Shown: one piece after another, positions 35,540-46,140 of the stretch
Layout: every line of letters begins with the position of its first letter
Numbering within the stretch: position 1 is the stretch's first letter
Assembly (NCBI GenBank): GCA_948567375.1
Contig: OX419756.1
Coordinates: 72,952,552-73,016,551, forward strand
DNA length: 64,000 nucleotides
Direction: 5' to 3'
Source: Lunularia cruciata
Lineage: Eukaryota > Streptophyta > Marchantiopsida > Lunulariales > Lunulariaceae
Made by a program: the position numbers and the translations under genes
The notes under the pieces: generated by a model
Told to the model about the DNA's origin: nothing
The model's input: the letters and a program-made list of their open reading frames with translations, nothing else
The model's database searches: none

Positions 35540-36388
35540 CTAAGATGGTGTATTTGAATGTGAAGTGTTGGTGGTATTAGTCACAAGAACTGTGACTATA
35601 TGGTTTGATGGCCCAATCCTCAAGTACCCTTTGTGCCATCGATCAGTTATGCATGTTGCTCTCAACCATGGCCTCCCAAGAAGTAAGTCATAGCTTGAAT
35701 CCTTCAAGACTTGGAAAGTCATGAGATTTTGAACTCCCATAACTGAAACTATCACCTTATCCATCACCCCTACTAGTCAAACTTGTTGCTTATTTACCAT
35801 GCTCATCACAAATGTTGAAGGTCTAGAGGGTATCATACCCAACTTCTTCATCAACCTTTTTGACATGGCATTCACTGCTGATCCTCCATCAACAAGTGCA
35901 TCTTTGATGTTGTGACCATTCACTCTCATATCAATTTTGGAGGCATATTCACAAGCCTCCCATGGTGCTGGCTTGGCATCTACCAGCCCCATTGATATTG
36001 GAGCTTTTGCCTTCTTCTTTTTCTTATTTCTTTTAGAACTCAAACCACCTCTCAGCTCCTTTCTCAAGGTAGGGTTCAAAGCAATCAATTGGCCCACTAT
36101 GATATTAGCCTTGTGACTACCAACATCCTCCAACACATTGTAGTTCCATTGTTGCTTTGGAATCAAGAAATCCTCCATCCCCAACTTCTTCCTTGGAGTC
36201 TTTGTTGTTGATGGTGTTGAGGTGCAAGTGCTCCTAATAGACATAGGATTATCCTTGCTTGGAGTAAATCCTTGAGAAGAGTGAACATCCTCTAAAAAAT
36301 GAGCTCTCTTCTTCTCTTGTGCCAAAAGCTCCAAATTAAGACCCTTGGAATTTGAGCACTCTCCCTTCTCATACTTGCTCTCAACCAC
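35540..36388 (-). pseudogene. B copy 1 protease region
   Basis: Open from 36388 to 35777 (203 codons): basic KKKKKAKAP stretch, EACEYASKIDMRVNGHNIK, then active site ALVDGGSAVNAM (about 35870-35905). D-G-G-S in place of D-S/T-G is shared with copy 3, so it is a family trait. The second part, LLLGRPWLRA, is in another frame (35767-35540). Confidence 0.88.
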
Positions 36389-37391
36389 ATGTATGGATGC
36401 TAGCCCCTTGCCTTTTTTGGATTAGGAGCCACTTGGGTTTCACTACCTCCCTCTTTCCCTCTATTGGCTCCTTCATAACTCCTTCCTCCATGGTAAGTGG
36501 AATTTGGGAGATTCCTTTGGATATGGCATCTTCCTCTACAACCAAAACAATTTCTATCATTGAAATTGTTTGTTGGTTCGCCTCCTCTATATGGATAGTT
36601 TCCATAACTCCTAGGTCCTCTCCCTACATTCTGATCCACCTCTCTCTTCTCCCATAGTTGCACCACATTGATCTTGAGATCCGTAAGTTATTCTATGATG
36701 GTTTGAAGTGGATCTTTTGGTAGAGGTGCAAGAACTGGAGTAACTACTACTTGTGGTGCAACCCTTGCCACCAAATTATCAGAAGTTCCACCATACTTGT
36801 AGCCTTGAGGAGGATGCATAACCTCCTTCACCACCAAATCACTCTCATCCCGTTCCAAACTCTCTTCTATACAAATTGGGATCTTGATAGCTTCAACCTT
36901 GGAAGAATGTTTCTCATATCTCACCTTGCTTCTAATTTGTGGTCTCAATACTCCCACAAATTCTTGGTGAGCATAGCCCCTATGCCAATCATATTAGTTT
37001 GCACATCATCCCCACCCTTCCTCAATACTATGCAAAATCTGGACTCTAACTTTTCTACTCTTTCCACATAGACCCTCACTTTCTCTCCATCTCCTTGCTT
37101 GGGAAAGGTAACCTCACTCATCAATTTCTCATAACTCTCATCAGGAAGAAATTTGTCAATGAGTGCTGAAGTCAAAGTCTCCCAAGACTCTTCTTGCCCA
37201 TCTCTCCTTTCTCTCTTTGGGTATTCTGACTCATACCATGTAAGTACTGTGTCCAGAAAGAAATCTGGGAGTAATGAGACCCACTCACTCTTCCTCCTCT
37301 CATTGTTTCCCATGTAAGCTCTCTTGAAGTCTCTCACAAAGGCCTCCACATCTTCTCTATCCTTGCCAAAGAAAACTAGAAGTTTCCCCAT
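36389..37391 (-). pseudogene. B copy 1 gag
   Basis: Starts MGKLLVFFGKDRED at 37391. Gag core with WYESEYPKRERR and LPDESYEKLMSEVTF. Frameshift near 36950. Knuckle CFGCRGRCHIQRNL at about 36510-36555 has lost its last Cys (Leu), where copy 3 has the canonical form. Confidence 0.9.
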
Positions 37392-37722
37392 CTTAACCTC
37401 TCACTATCTCTCTTTTCTCTCAATTTTTCTTTTTCTCTTTTCTTTTCTCTCACTCTTGAACTAATAGAGTATGTACATGAGTCATACCGTTTGAGAGTAA
37501 TCCACCAAATGTTCAGGTTGCTCAAAAATTTCTATAGCAACATCAAATCCTAGAGTGCATATTAATCAAATCCTCATGGATAGTTTATCCATAAGTTGAA
37601 AGATTATCTCCATCACTAATCTTGAGAACTAGTTGATGAAGGTGGTAGTATTTCTATAGCTAAACTTAGACTCTCTTGAAGATCCTTCACCAAAGTCTCC
37701 AAAAGTGATTACTACTAAGTGA

Positions 37723-38260
37723 TTATTCTCCACTACACTCATATCCTTTTGGAAGTCCTTCAACTTCACAAACCTCACACAACTCCTTGGTCTTAGATCT
37801 TCTCCCTCCCAATCTTAGTGAAGAAGGTCCAACATGCAAACCCAAGTCAAGTAAGCCTCTCCTTTCTCTCAATCTCTTGCTCTCAAAGGTTAATGGACAT
37901 GGACTTGCCTTATGTCCCTTCTCTCCACATAGGAAGCACTTAGACTCACTCTTTCCTCCAAGTGGTGTAGGTTTTTGGATCCTCTCAACACTCTCTTCAA
38001 ATTCTATTGTAAACTCTCTTTTCTTCAAATCCACCCCTACAATCACCTCAAACCCTTGGGAAACTTGCATAGTCTCAATTTCCACTCTTGATGACACTCC
38101 ATGTTCCCAAGATGAATCTAAACACTCAAACATGCTTTTTGTTGCTCTCAAACTCCTCCTTCATGAGATCTCCACTCTGCAAAATTGACCCTTCCTCACA
38201 ATGTCACTCAAATCTCTCAACCAGTATGGCACAGTCCTCTGAAATTTTTCACACTTGATC
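37723..38260 (-). pseudogene. B copy 1 upstream ORF with zinc knuckle
   Basis: Open from 38151 (MRATKSMFECLDSSWEHG) to 37723, with related sequence up to 38260 before a TGA. Contains FEVIVGVDLKKREFTIEF, the knuckle CFLCGEKGHKASPC and a second Cys cluster CEVCEVEGLPKGYEC. It is in its own frame about 330 nt upstream of gag. Ogre-type elements also have an ORF before gag, but I cannot show homology. Confidence 0.8.
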
Positions 38261-38959
38261 ATAGCTCTAGGGCGTCCCTCTAAAAAATTTCAGATCTTTT
38301 CATTGAGCCATTTGGCCTAGAAATCTTTCTATTCAGCACACATATTTCAGATTTGGTCTGAAAACTACCCCCTTCACTTCAAAAACTCATAACTCCTTGT
38401 GCAAGAATGATCTCTCACTAATTTTTGTGGCAACAAGTAATATACAATGCACTTAATTTTGTTGGAAATTTTCAGAATAATTCACTGAAATTTGAAGAAA
38501 TGGCAGACTCTGTACAATTTTCCAAAGAGCATATAGTTATAAGAGCAGTTTACCCTATCAACTTTCAAAAATTCTAGCCCAGTGCGCATAGTAGATCTCA
38601 TAATAATTTCAAGTGTGATAATTGAAAGATAACCCAAACTATTATGTATAGAAATTTCAAGTCCAGATCTCAAACTTGAGATTTTGCCCAAAATCACTTT
38701 AATCCCCAAAATCTGTAATCCCCCTCACACAATCTCTCCAAATCCTCTCATGTGTATAAGATATATAAAATCACCTCAAAGACATCATAATGAACAACAA
38801 GATATACAAATAGATCTTGGTTCTCTAATATAAGTTTAGCTCTTACCTCACTTAATGTTCTCTCCAAGTGAGCTCTCATAGCCTCCTTCTGCCTAATGTA
38901 AAATTAAACGCGGAACATTATCTTGCCTTCTAGAGGGGTCTCGGCAACTATACCAAAAA
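38261..38959 (-). other. B copy 1 leader and primer-binding site
   Basis: Non-coding leader homologous to copies 2 and 3. Ends at 38938-38956 with a mutated primer site TGGTATAGTTGCCGAGACC next to the LTR. An open stretch at 38482-38709, similar in copy 3, is probably chance. Confidence 0.6.
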
Positions 38960-39649
38960 TGTGAGCCGGCCTATATCTCACTCAGGATGAACCTTTGATG
39001 GTTGTTATGGTAGCGCACCATGGAATAAGAAGGTAAGGAATTCCAACTCCATCATACTCCTCCAAGGCTAACACTCCAAGACTCAAGAAACTGCTCACTA
39101 GAGAACTCAATGAGAGAGAGATAGTTGCAAATGAAAGGATGATGAGTACCTCCTCACCCCTTGTTTATATACTTGTGAAATAGTTACGTACCAAAGTTAC
39201 TAATTATTGGAGTAACTCAAGTTACTAGGCTAAAAGTCAAGTAAAGTCAAAAAGTAGAAAGGAATATCTATTCACATGTGCATATTCCACTAAGCATGTG
39301 ATCTTATCTTGATCCACCCACTAATTGAAGGATTCCTTCACATGGGCTATCCTTGGACTATAGACAAATCCAAAACAAAAGGCTTGCGGCCCAAGAGTTC
39401 TCAACTCTTTCCTCAAAGCCAAACACCTAAGAATAATACCAAGTCAACACACTAGAATTCAAAATAGTGGTGCTCATCTTTTCCACTTTCTCTAAAGTAA
39501 AGTCCCCTCTATCTTAGCTATGACTAACTTTAGCTAATCATGACTAATGTAGAACCATCCTTTATCTCTATATAAATAATATCTCTCAAGTACTTGTAAT
39601 ACCAAGCTAAATATCACAATACAATACACATGCACAAATGGGTGTTATA
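38960..39649 (-). repeat. B copy 1 5' LTR
   Basis: 690 bp, TGTGAGCCGG to GGTGTTATA (terminal CA changed to TA). Nearly the same sequence as the 3' LTR at 32916, so a fairly young insertion. Confidence 0.93.
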
Positions 39650-39721
39650 GTACTGACTTCATGGTAAGGCCCACTATCACTTTGCACCATTTGCACCATT
39701 TGATGTGTCATCAATGGGACC

Positions 39722-40407
39722 TATAACACCCATTTGTGCATGTGTGTGGTATTGTGATATTTAGCTTTGTATTACAAGTACTTGAGAGATATTATTTATA
39801 TAGAGATAAAGGATGGTTCTATATTAGTCATGATTAGTTAAAGTTAGTCGTAGCAAAGATAGAAGGGACCTTACTTTAGAGGAAGTGGAAAAGATGAGCA
39901 TCACTATTTTGGATTCTAGTGTGTTGACTTGGTATTATTCTTAGGTGTTTGACCTTGAGGAAAGAGTACTCTTGGGCCCGCAAACCTTTTTATTTTGGAT
40001 TCTTCTATGTCCAAGGATAGCCCATGTGAAAGAATCCTTGACTTAGTGGTTGGGTCAAGATAAGATCACATGCTTAATAAAATATGCCCATGTGGATAGA
40101 TATTCCTTTATACTTTTTGACTTTACTTGACTTTTAGCCTAGTAACTTGAGTTACTCAAGTAATTAGTAACTTTGGTGCGTAACTATTTCACAAGTATAT
40201 GAACAAGAGGTGAGGAACTACTTAGCATCCTTTCATTTGTAACTATCTTTCTCTCATTGAGTTCTCTAGTGAACAATGTCTTGAGTATTGGAGTGCTAGC
40301 CTTGGAGGAGTATGATGGAGTTGGGGTTCTTTGCCTTCTTAGTCCATGGTGCGCTACCATAATAGCCATCAGAGATTCATCTTGAGTGAGAGATAGGCTA
40401 GCTCACA
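39722..40407 (+). mobile_element. solo LTR of family B, plus orientation, in C-b A2
   Basis: Reverse complement of the other B LTRs: starts TATAACACCC, ends GCTAGCTCACA. Exact 4-bp duplication GACC at 39718-39721 and 40408-40411. The TATA-like TTTATATAGAG lies at about 39790. Confidence 0.93.
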
Positions 40408-40668
40408 GACCATTAGGGTTTGAGACCTAGCTCAAGTCCAAGGAGTATACTTTCAAACTGTAGCTTCAGAGAGATCACTTCTTTGATGTTGAGCCTTTGA
40501 GTTCCTGGCCATGGTGGACAGAGGCCAGCATGCGTCACCTTGATTCTTTGAGCTAAAGTGGATGTGGCTTGACTGTAATCAATGCTCCATTGTTGGCAAT
40601 TTATAGAGTGAAAAATCAAGTACTGATCTGAGTTGAGTTGATTCAAGTGGTGCAAACAAATTGATTGA

Positions 40669-40773
40669 TTGTGGCACTTTAGAGTTTATGTATGACTTAT
40701 GTGTGAGTTATGTGTCTATAGTGTATGATGTTAATAGTGATGTATGTTTTGTAGGGATGTATATACGCACAAT
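40669..40773 (+). repeat. C-b repeat B2 (3' end of element)
   Basis: 105 bp from TTGTGGCACTTTAGAG to CGCACAAT, matching B1 over its whole length with few changes. Directly followed by the target duplication ATATG, so the element ends here and not at the end of A2. Confidence 0.8.
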
Positions 40774-40778
40774 ATATG

Positions 40779-40850
40779 ATGTGCTAGTTAGTGGAGTAGT
40801 GTTATATCTCATGGGTTTTAGTATTGACTATTGGAGGAGATAATGTCCTA
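40779..40850 (+). pseudogene. C-a protease, C-terminal part
   Basis: Reads DVLVSGVVLYLMGFSIDYW, the exact in-frame continuation of VVESY at 21563. A TAA follows shortly. Confidence 0.8.
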
Positions 40851-41263
40851 TAGGCCAGATTGGCAGTCAAGTGAGGGAAGTGTACCTTGCCTATTGATAT
40901 GCTTTAGTAGTGGTAGTCTTGTCTCACTACATTCAAGGACCATCAAATTAGTTTCAACTTTCAATGGTTTCATTACTTGGACTAATGACTTATTGGAGTA
41001 GAACACCCATCCGGAAGATACTATAGTACCAAAAATAGATTACTTAAATTTGGTGTACAAGTAGGATTAGTCCATTCACCTTGGATGTCCTATTGTGGAG
41101 TTTAGAGGAGGTATTGTAGCAACATGAAGATCAATTGATGCAGTAGGCTTAGAGTGTAGCCTTTATACCACCAAGAGGCCAATTTGAGGATGAGCCTCCA
41201 AAGTCTATTACCTTGTCACCTTTGGATACCATGTTCATTGCTTGGTAAAATCTAGTAGAGGGA

Positions 41264-44090
41264 GGATGTCTATTAGATTTGTTTGGTGGGATTAGCACTA
41301 GACTAGACTAGTTGCGGTACTACATGCAAGTATACGAGTTCAAAGGTACTTGTATGTGGAGAGAGATTAGACTATTAGGCAAGTTTCTCTACATCATGTG
41401 GAACTCTTGGCCTATCGATATCCTAAGTTATTATTGATATCAATAGTCAAAGGTTACCATGTGGTACCCACATTTTTCATTTTGGATGAGTTTTGAAGAA
41501 GAAGTGCCTTGCTAAAACCAAATTGAAACCAAATGGAGAAGAAATGAGTGGAAACGTGTGTATTGATCAAGCTCAAGGGAGTTGACTTTGTGTTAGAGGA
41601 AGAAGGACTCGGACTGGATCAAACCCAAAGAAGCTTACTTCATGTCAAAGGAGGGAAAAACTTGGATCAGATGCCGAAGGAGTGTTTCTTTGCATCGGGA
41701 TGAAGGTTATAGGTCAGGATTCTTGCAGGGGCCATATCTCAGTTCCCACAAGTTAAAATCAAGCGTGCTATATTTTTTTGGAAGCATCTTGTTTAGGGCT
41801 TTTCATTGCCACCAAAATCACAAAGTTTGGAGGTTTGTAGAAGAAGTTACAAGCATTTGAAGTTTTGGGAGTAGATGTGAAGAGTAGTTTGGTGTCTTCG
41901 GGTCAATGTGACTTTGGACTTCGGACTTCAGACTTTGGGTTTATATGACTTCGGGTCTAAAGACTTTGCCTCAAGACAAATATGATTCAACCCAAGGAAG
42001 TCGGACCTGGGCGTGTAGTGAAGGTGATTGTAGGAGTTTTGCCAGAGAGATCAGAGGAAGTTAGAGTAGGGAAAGAAGATAGTTAGGATACCCATGACTT
42101 CAATTTAAGTTCTGATTGAAGATGGAACATGAATTGAAGGAGAAGTAGTGAATAAACCTAAAGTGCTGGATTAGACAGTAAGTGTCTTTGGGTCAGTTAC
42201 ATGAGTGATTAGGGGAAAATGGGTTACAAATTGAAGGTGTAGAAAGTATATTCATGCTTTCAATTACAATTCTTGATGATGACACAATAGAATTAGCAAA
42301 GGAATTGATAGTAGTTAGACTCAAAGTTAGAGAGATAGGAGTGCAGGTGTCTTTGGATTTGACATTTAACACTTTAAAGAAGAGTGGGTCAGGAGATAGA
42401 GATTTAGAAGACTTAATTATGATAGGAATTGTAGATCAGGAAGGAGAAGTGTTAGAATTAGGAGTGGAGAAATTAGGAGTTGTGAAACCCAAAGATAGAG
42501 CAGTAGGAAGTGAAGTTACTTCGGGTTTGGGTTTGAAAGATGAAGAAGAAGTAGACATCGGATCGGATTAATAACCGATTTGAGATTTGAATAGACAAAT
42601 ATGAAAGGTTGCATTGTCATTTCGGATATGCAGGTTTGTAGAGTCATTAGGAAGAGGTGCATTAGGAAGATAACTGTCAATTGCTTCACTATTTAAGAGT
42701 GGCATTTGCAGTCTTAAGTTGTTCAGTGCTCATTATTTTTGAGAATAGATAAAGCAAAGTGCTATGAAACAGTGCTCGTTGCTTAAGCTTGATTCCGAGT
42801 ATCAACTTTGTGTTTATGTTTGTGAGTGTGGAGAATTTCAAAGTGGAAGTCAATGTGCTTGTTGGATGTTTGATTTTGTAGGCTTGATCTTCATTTTGTG
42901 GGTTTGATCCTGAGAAGTGCAATCAAAGCAATGCCTTGATAGATCTGAGAGGAATTGTAGTGTTGGTAGTATTTTGCATTTGTGAGTGTAGTGCAAAGTT
43001 GATGTGAAACAATTTTGATCAAGGAAGTTGTGCCTTCAGTGGAGGGGTGGAACACAATTCTACGGCAAAATCATTTTGCAGTGAAGTGCCATTTTTGGGA
43101 GAGCCTGAATCATCACAATCAAGATTGTTTGGAAAGAATTGATGGAGTTGTGATTAAGGAGTGCTAATTTGTGACTAAGAATTAGTGCTTGTTACTCTCT
43201 TTTGGGTGTGGTTTCTACCTTAGAGATTAAAGAAGAACCCAAGAAGAACTACATTGTTACTATTTGACTTTGTATTTGGATATTTCTGACTTGTATCTCT
43301 GAGGGACAAACTTTACTTACCCGATTACCGCAAAAGTGATATTTGTTGGGTTGTCACATACCAGAAGACCCTACTAGTAGACATGGGCTTTTGGTTTTGG
43401 AGAGACATGGTCCTATTCATTTGGTGAATTTTGGATGGCCATGTTGAGGACATACTTGTGTTGGCCAAGGTTAGGACAAACACACAAGAACAAGTACGAG
43501 ATCCTTGTTCTTGTGTGTTTTGGGAGATGTTATGTATACTATGTCAAAGTTCATCTAACCATTTTTTTAGCTACATTTTGGAGAATGTTCTTTTGATGGG
43601 TGCTTCTCATACATGGGTGATGGTGAGTACACATTCTATTCTTGGATGGGACCTACCGCATTGTTAGATTCAATAAAAGTGGGATAATGAGCTCATTGTC
43701 TTCATCTTTGGTGGACAGACCTCTTACTTAGGGAGGTTCTATAATGTGCTTATGATGAGATTCAACGACTAGACCACCTTATTGTTGATGATATTTTGGA
43801 TGTTGGATGCTAGACTTAAATGGTAGTGGTTGATAGGTCACCTATGGTAATGGTGAACCTTTTTAGACAACCCAAGCTGATTTACCCATACTTGTGAGTT
43901 TCCCAACCCCATACTTTTTGACTGAGAGGTCTTGGACTCACAATTATAGCAATGAAAAGGAGTAGGTGATGGGTTTTTATAATGGTATTACCACTATTAT
44001 AGTATTGTCAAAGGCATCCAAGCATCAAGTGTTAGGTCATGCTATGAACCTGAATTTGTTTAACCTAGATTGTGAGCCTTGGCTTGGTAG
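41264..44090 (+). pseudogene. C-a C5 cytosine DNA methyltransferase domain, split by solo LTR E
   Basis: Transfers a methyl group from AdoMet to cytosine C5 in DNA. Coding pieces 41264-41459 and 43364-44090 total about 308 codons. Motif I LLDLFGGIST (41270-41299, AdoMet loop); YLYVERD (motif II, about 41347-41367); GPIHLVNFGWPC (motif IV, catalytic Cys in GWPC at 43433-43444, next codon TGA where Gln is expected); YILENV (motif VI, 43572-43589); LWWTDLL (about 43706); VMGFYNGIT and HQVLGHAMNLN (motifs IX-X, 43968-44070). Order and spacing fit the family. It lies between protease and pre-RT of C-a. Frameshifts after motif I and before IV plus several stops make it inactive. Confidence 0.85.
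41460..43358 (+). mobile_element. 1.9-kb solo LTR, family E
   Basis: 1899 bp, TGTGGTACCC to GGGTTGTCACA, with perfect 5-bp duplication TACCA at 41455-41459 and 43359-43363. Removing it restores the methyltransferase reading KGYQKT. A TATA-like CTATTTAAGAG at about 42689 fits an LTR promoter. The open frame 42254-42571 is low complexity and probably not a gene. Orientation is inferred from the TATA box. Confidence 0.9.
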
Positions 44091-44660
44091 GGCAGTGTAG
44101 GATGCACTTGATAGGCATCACCACTTAGACACTTGTGAGCTTTGTGCCTATCAAGATGATTCAAGCACATGCTAAGAGTGATGGGCCAAGTGGTTATGGT
44201 ACTCTTGGCACACAACCAATAACTACTAGTGAGAGTAATCTACTTGGGATCCATCCAGGTGAGTGCATTTTACTTGGGATGCAACTAGGGTTACACTCTT
44301 GGTCTACTTGGGATGTAGCTAGAGTACATATAGAGCTTGCAACTAGAGCAGAAGGAGTTTCTACATTGAGGTTGAGGACTATAGTGGTTGGGGGCATGCA
44401 ATTATTGCTCCAATGTAGTAGCCAGCTAGTGCACATTCCACTTTTATATCAATTACAAAGGAATCTTGAGAGCCAAACATTGGATCCAAGCTTATAGGAC
44501 AAGAAAGATAAAGAGTTTGGAGGTTCTTGAGGAGCTATACAAGTTTTTTTGCCTTCAATGTGAAGAATTTAGGTGCTCTAAAAGAATATTCTATTTTGAT
44601 TGAGCTCCAACAATTAAGCAGAGGTGAAATATAAGTAATATGAGAGAGAGAACTTGTCAA
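44091..44660 (+). pseudogene. C-a linker and pre-RT segment; RT core missing
   Basis: Decayed linker, then FFAFNVKNLGALKEYSILIE (about 44543-44605) and EREL, the pre-RT 'FAFSLKELG' type block of Gypsy pol. Within 15 nt the sequence jumps to RNase H, so the RT core and the start of RNase H have been deleted. Confidence 0.6.
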
Positions 44661-46140
44661 CAATATGGGTAGTAGTACATTTTTATGTTCTCTATTTGGT
44701 AACCCTTTCACTCTTATCATTGATCATCACCACTAAAGTGGTTGATGAAGTCCAACAAGCTTTCATGGAAGCTTGCATGATGGGCTCTTATTTTACAAGA
44801 GCCTAAATTCACAATTATTCACAAACCTGAAGTGGTGAATTGTGATGCACATGGGTTGAGTAGCAACCCATGTCCCAACTAGCAGGATTAGACCGGAGCA
44901 CATTGGCATGGTGAGACAGATGAAAAGATGGTTGGCATGCATCTACCTTTTGTATTACATTTTTAATGACCTTGGTGATATTTCTCTCAACATAAACATG
45001 AGGAAGTGTTGAGGTCATAAATCCAAGGGTAGAGATATTGGTACAAGTCAACAAGACAATCATGATGATATATTAGTGATGGATTATCTTTGCACTAGTG
45101 TTGTGGGTGGCTCAATTGGTGCCAAGGAGAGAGATCATATTCTTTAGCAAGCTAAGCAATTTAGATTAGAAGGCAAAAACCTTCTTTGTGTATGGGCGGA
45201 TGGTAAAGTAGTACCACTTCCATCTCAAATACCATAGATGGTACATCATACTCATGAGGAGCTAGGACCTTTTGGACTAAAGCATACATATAACTTACTC
45301 TAGAGTCATTATTAGTGGTGTAGCATGCAAATCAATGTATAGTAGTTGTTGCTAAATATAACTTTTATGACCAAGTTAGATCATCATTTAATGCTACTAT
45401 ACCTTAGTCACACCTATTACCTATCATGGGATTGGGTTACCATTGGAGTTTGGACTTCTTTGGACTTTTATCATTGATTGTGAGACATCATCAATATGTT
45501 TTAGTTATGGTGGTGCACTTCTCCAAGTGGATTGAGTTGGTGGTACTTCCTAACAAGTCCAGTGAAGGGACAACTTACTCATTCCCAAATTAGATTCTTA
45601 GTCATTTTTGTGCACTAGTTGAGGTTTTGATTGATCACGGTATAGAGTTCTTGGGGAATTTAGATCTTGTGTGACAAGGCCTTGATTGCTCATCATATTA
45701 CATCTTGAGTTCACCCTATGGCAGATCTCTTAGCAAAGAGAGTGCTTTAGATGGAGCAGAGAGGATTGCATAAGTATAGTTTGTAGAGAGGCCACCTTGA
45801 AGATTAGGATCTCCAATGACCTTGGTTGGCTATGGGCTATTGGTTCAGTCAACAAACCTTGTTAGCATCCTTCTCTCTTTAATTTCTACTCTATGGATGA
45901 GATCTAGATTTACCTATAGCTATTTTTTGTGATGCCATTGTTGGACTCAAATGATCTAAACATATGGATGAGTGCATGTTCTCAATATGGAGATATCTTT
46001 TGGAGAGTAATGCCAATGGCCTTTGAGAACTTAGTGATTGCTCAACATAGGGATACCTTATGCTATGCTACTATTCAAAGAGGAGGTTATAGATCCTTGA
46101 TCTATCAATTTCATCCAGGTGACTATGTATATTTACAATA
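44661..46140 (+). pseudogene. C-a RNase H and integrase
   Basis: RNase H VVVHF...NPFTLIIDHHH; integrase zinc region HEELGPFGLKHTYNLL at about 45255; core HHQYVLVMVVHFSKWIEL (about 45487-45540) and VLIDHGIEFLG (second Asp, about 45630); C-terminus YRSLIYQFHPGDYVYLQ ends at 46140. Many stops and frameshifts. Confidence 0.82.

Larger units (their letters stand above)
32916..39649 (-). mobile_element. Family B element copy 1, two LTRs, RT deleted
   Basis: 3' LTR 32916-33605, integrase, RNase H, protease, gag, upstream ORF, primer site, 5' LTR 38960-39649. Flanks GTAT (32912-32915) and GTAC (39650-39653) form a 4-bp duplication with one change. About 1.1 kb containing the RT fingers, palm and catalytic box is missing at 35539-35543, so the copy could not move by itself. 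Confidence 0.92.
32789..40668 (+). repeat. C-b repeat A2, interrupted twice
   Basis: Pieces at 32789-32915, 39650-39721 and 40408-40668 add up to about 452 bp, matching A1 (440 bp). The first gap is B copy 1, the second a B solo LTR. Confidence 0.8.
21564..40773 (+). mobile_element. Family C element copy b (C-b), inserted in C-a protease
   Basis: Flanked by the perfect 5-bp duplication ATATG at 21559-21563 and 40774-40778. Deleting C-b restores C-a's codons ESY-DVLVSG. Parts: A1 21564-22003, leader, gag 23340-24302, protease 24500-24820, [B copy 2], RNase H and integrase 30673-32165, PHD 32372-32506, B1 32681-32788, A2 (interrupted by B copy 1 and a B solo LTR), B2 40669-40773. Methyltransferase and RT are absent here because of a deletion at the B copy 2 junction. 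Confidence 0.85.

Noticed and set aside
38482-38709. Second leader ORF of family B (also 63780-63995)
   Set aside because: Similar in two young copies but broken in copy 2, with no motif; shared sequence alone explains it.
21564-40773. Family C as a tyrosine-recombinase (DIRS/Ngaro/PAT) element
   Set aside because: The repeat order fits, but pol has a zinc-finger DDE integrase and a 5-bp target duplication; no tyrosine recombinase motif seen.
42254-42571. 105-codon frame in LTR E
   Set aside because: Low-complexity Val/Leu/Glu/Asp sequence inside a solo LTR, without family match; open by chance in A+G-rich DNA.
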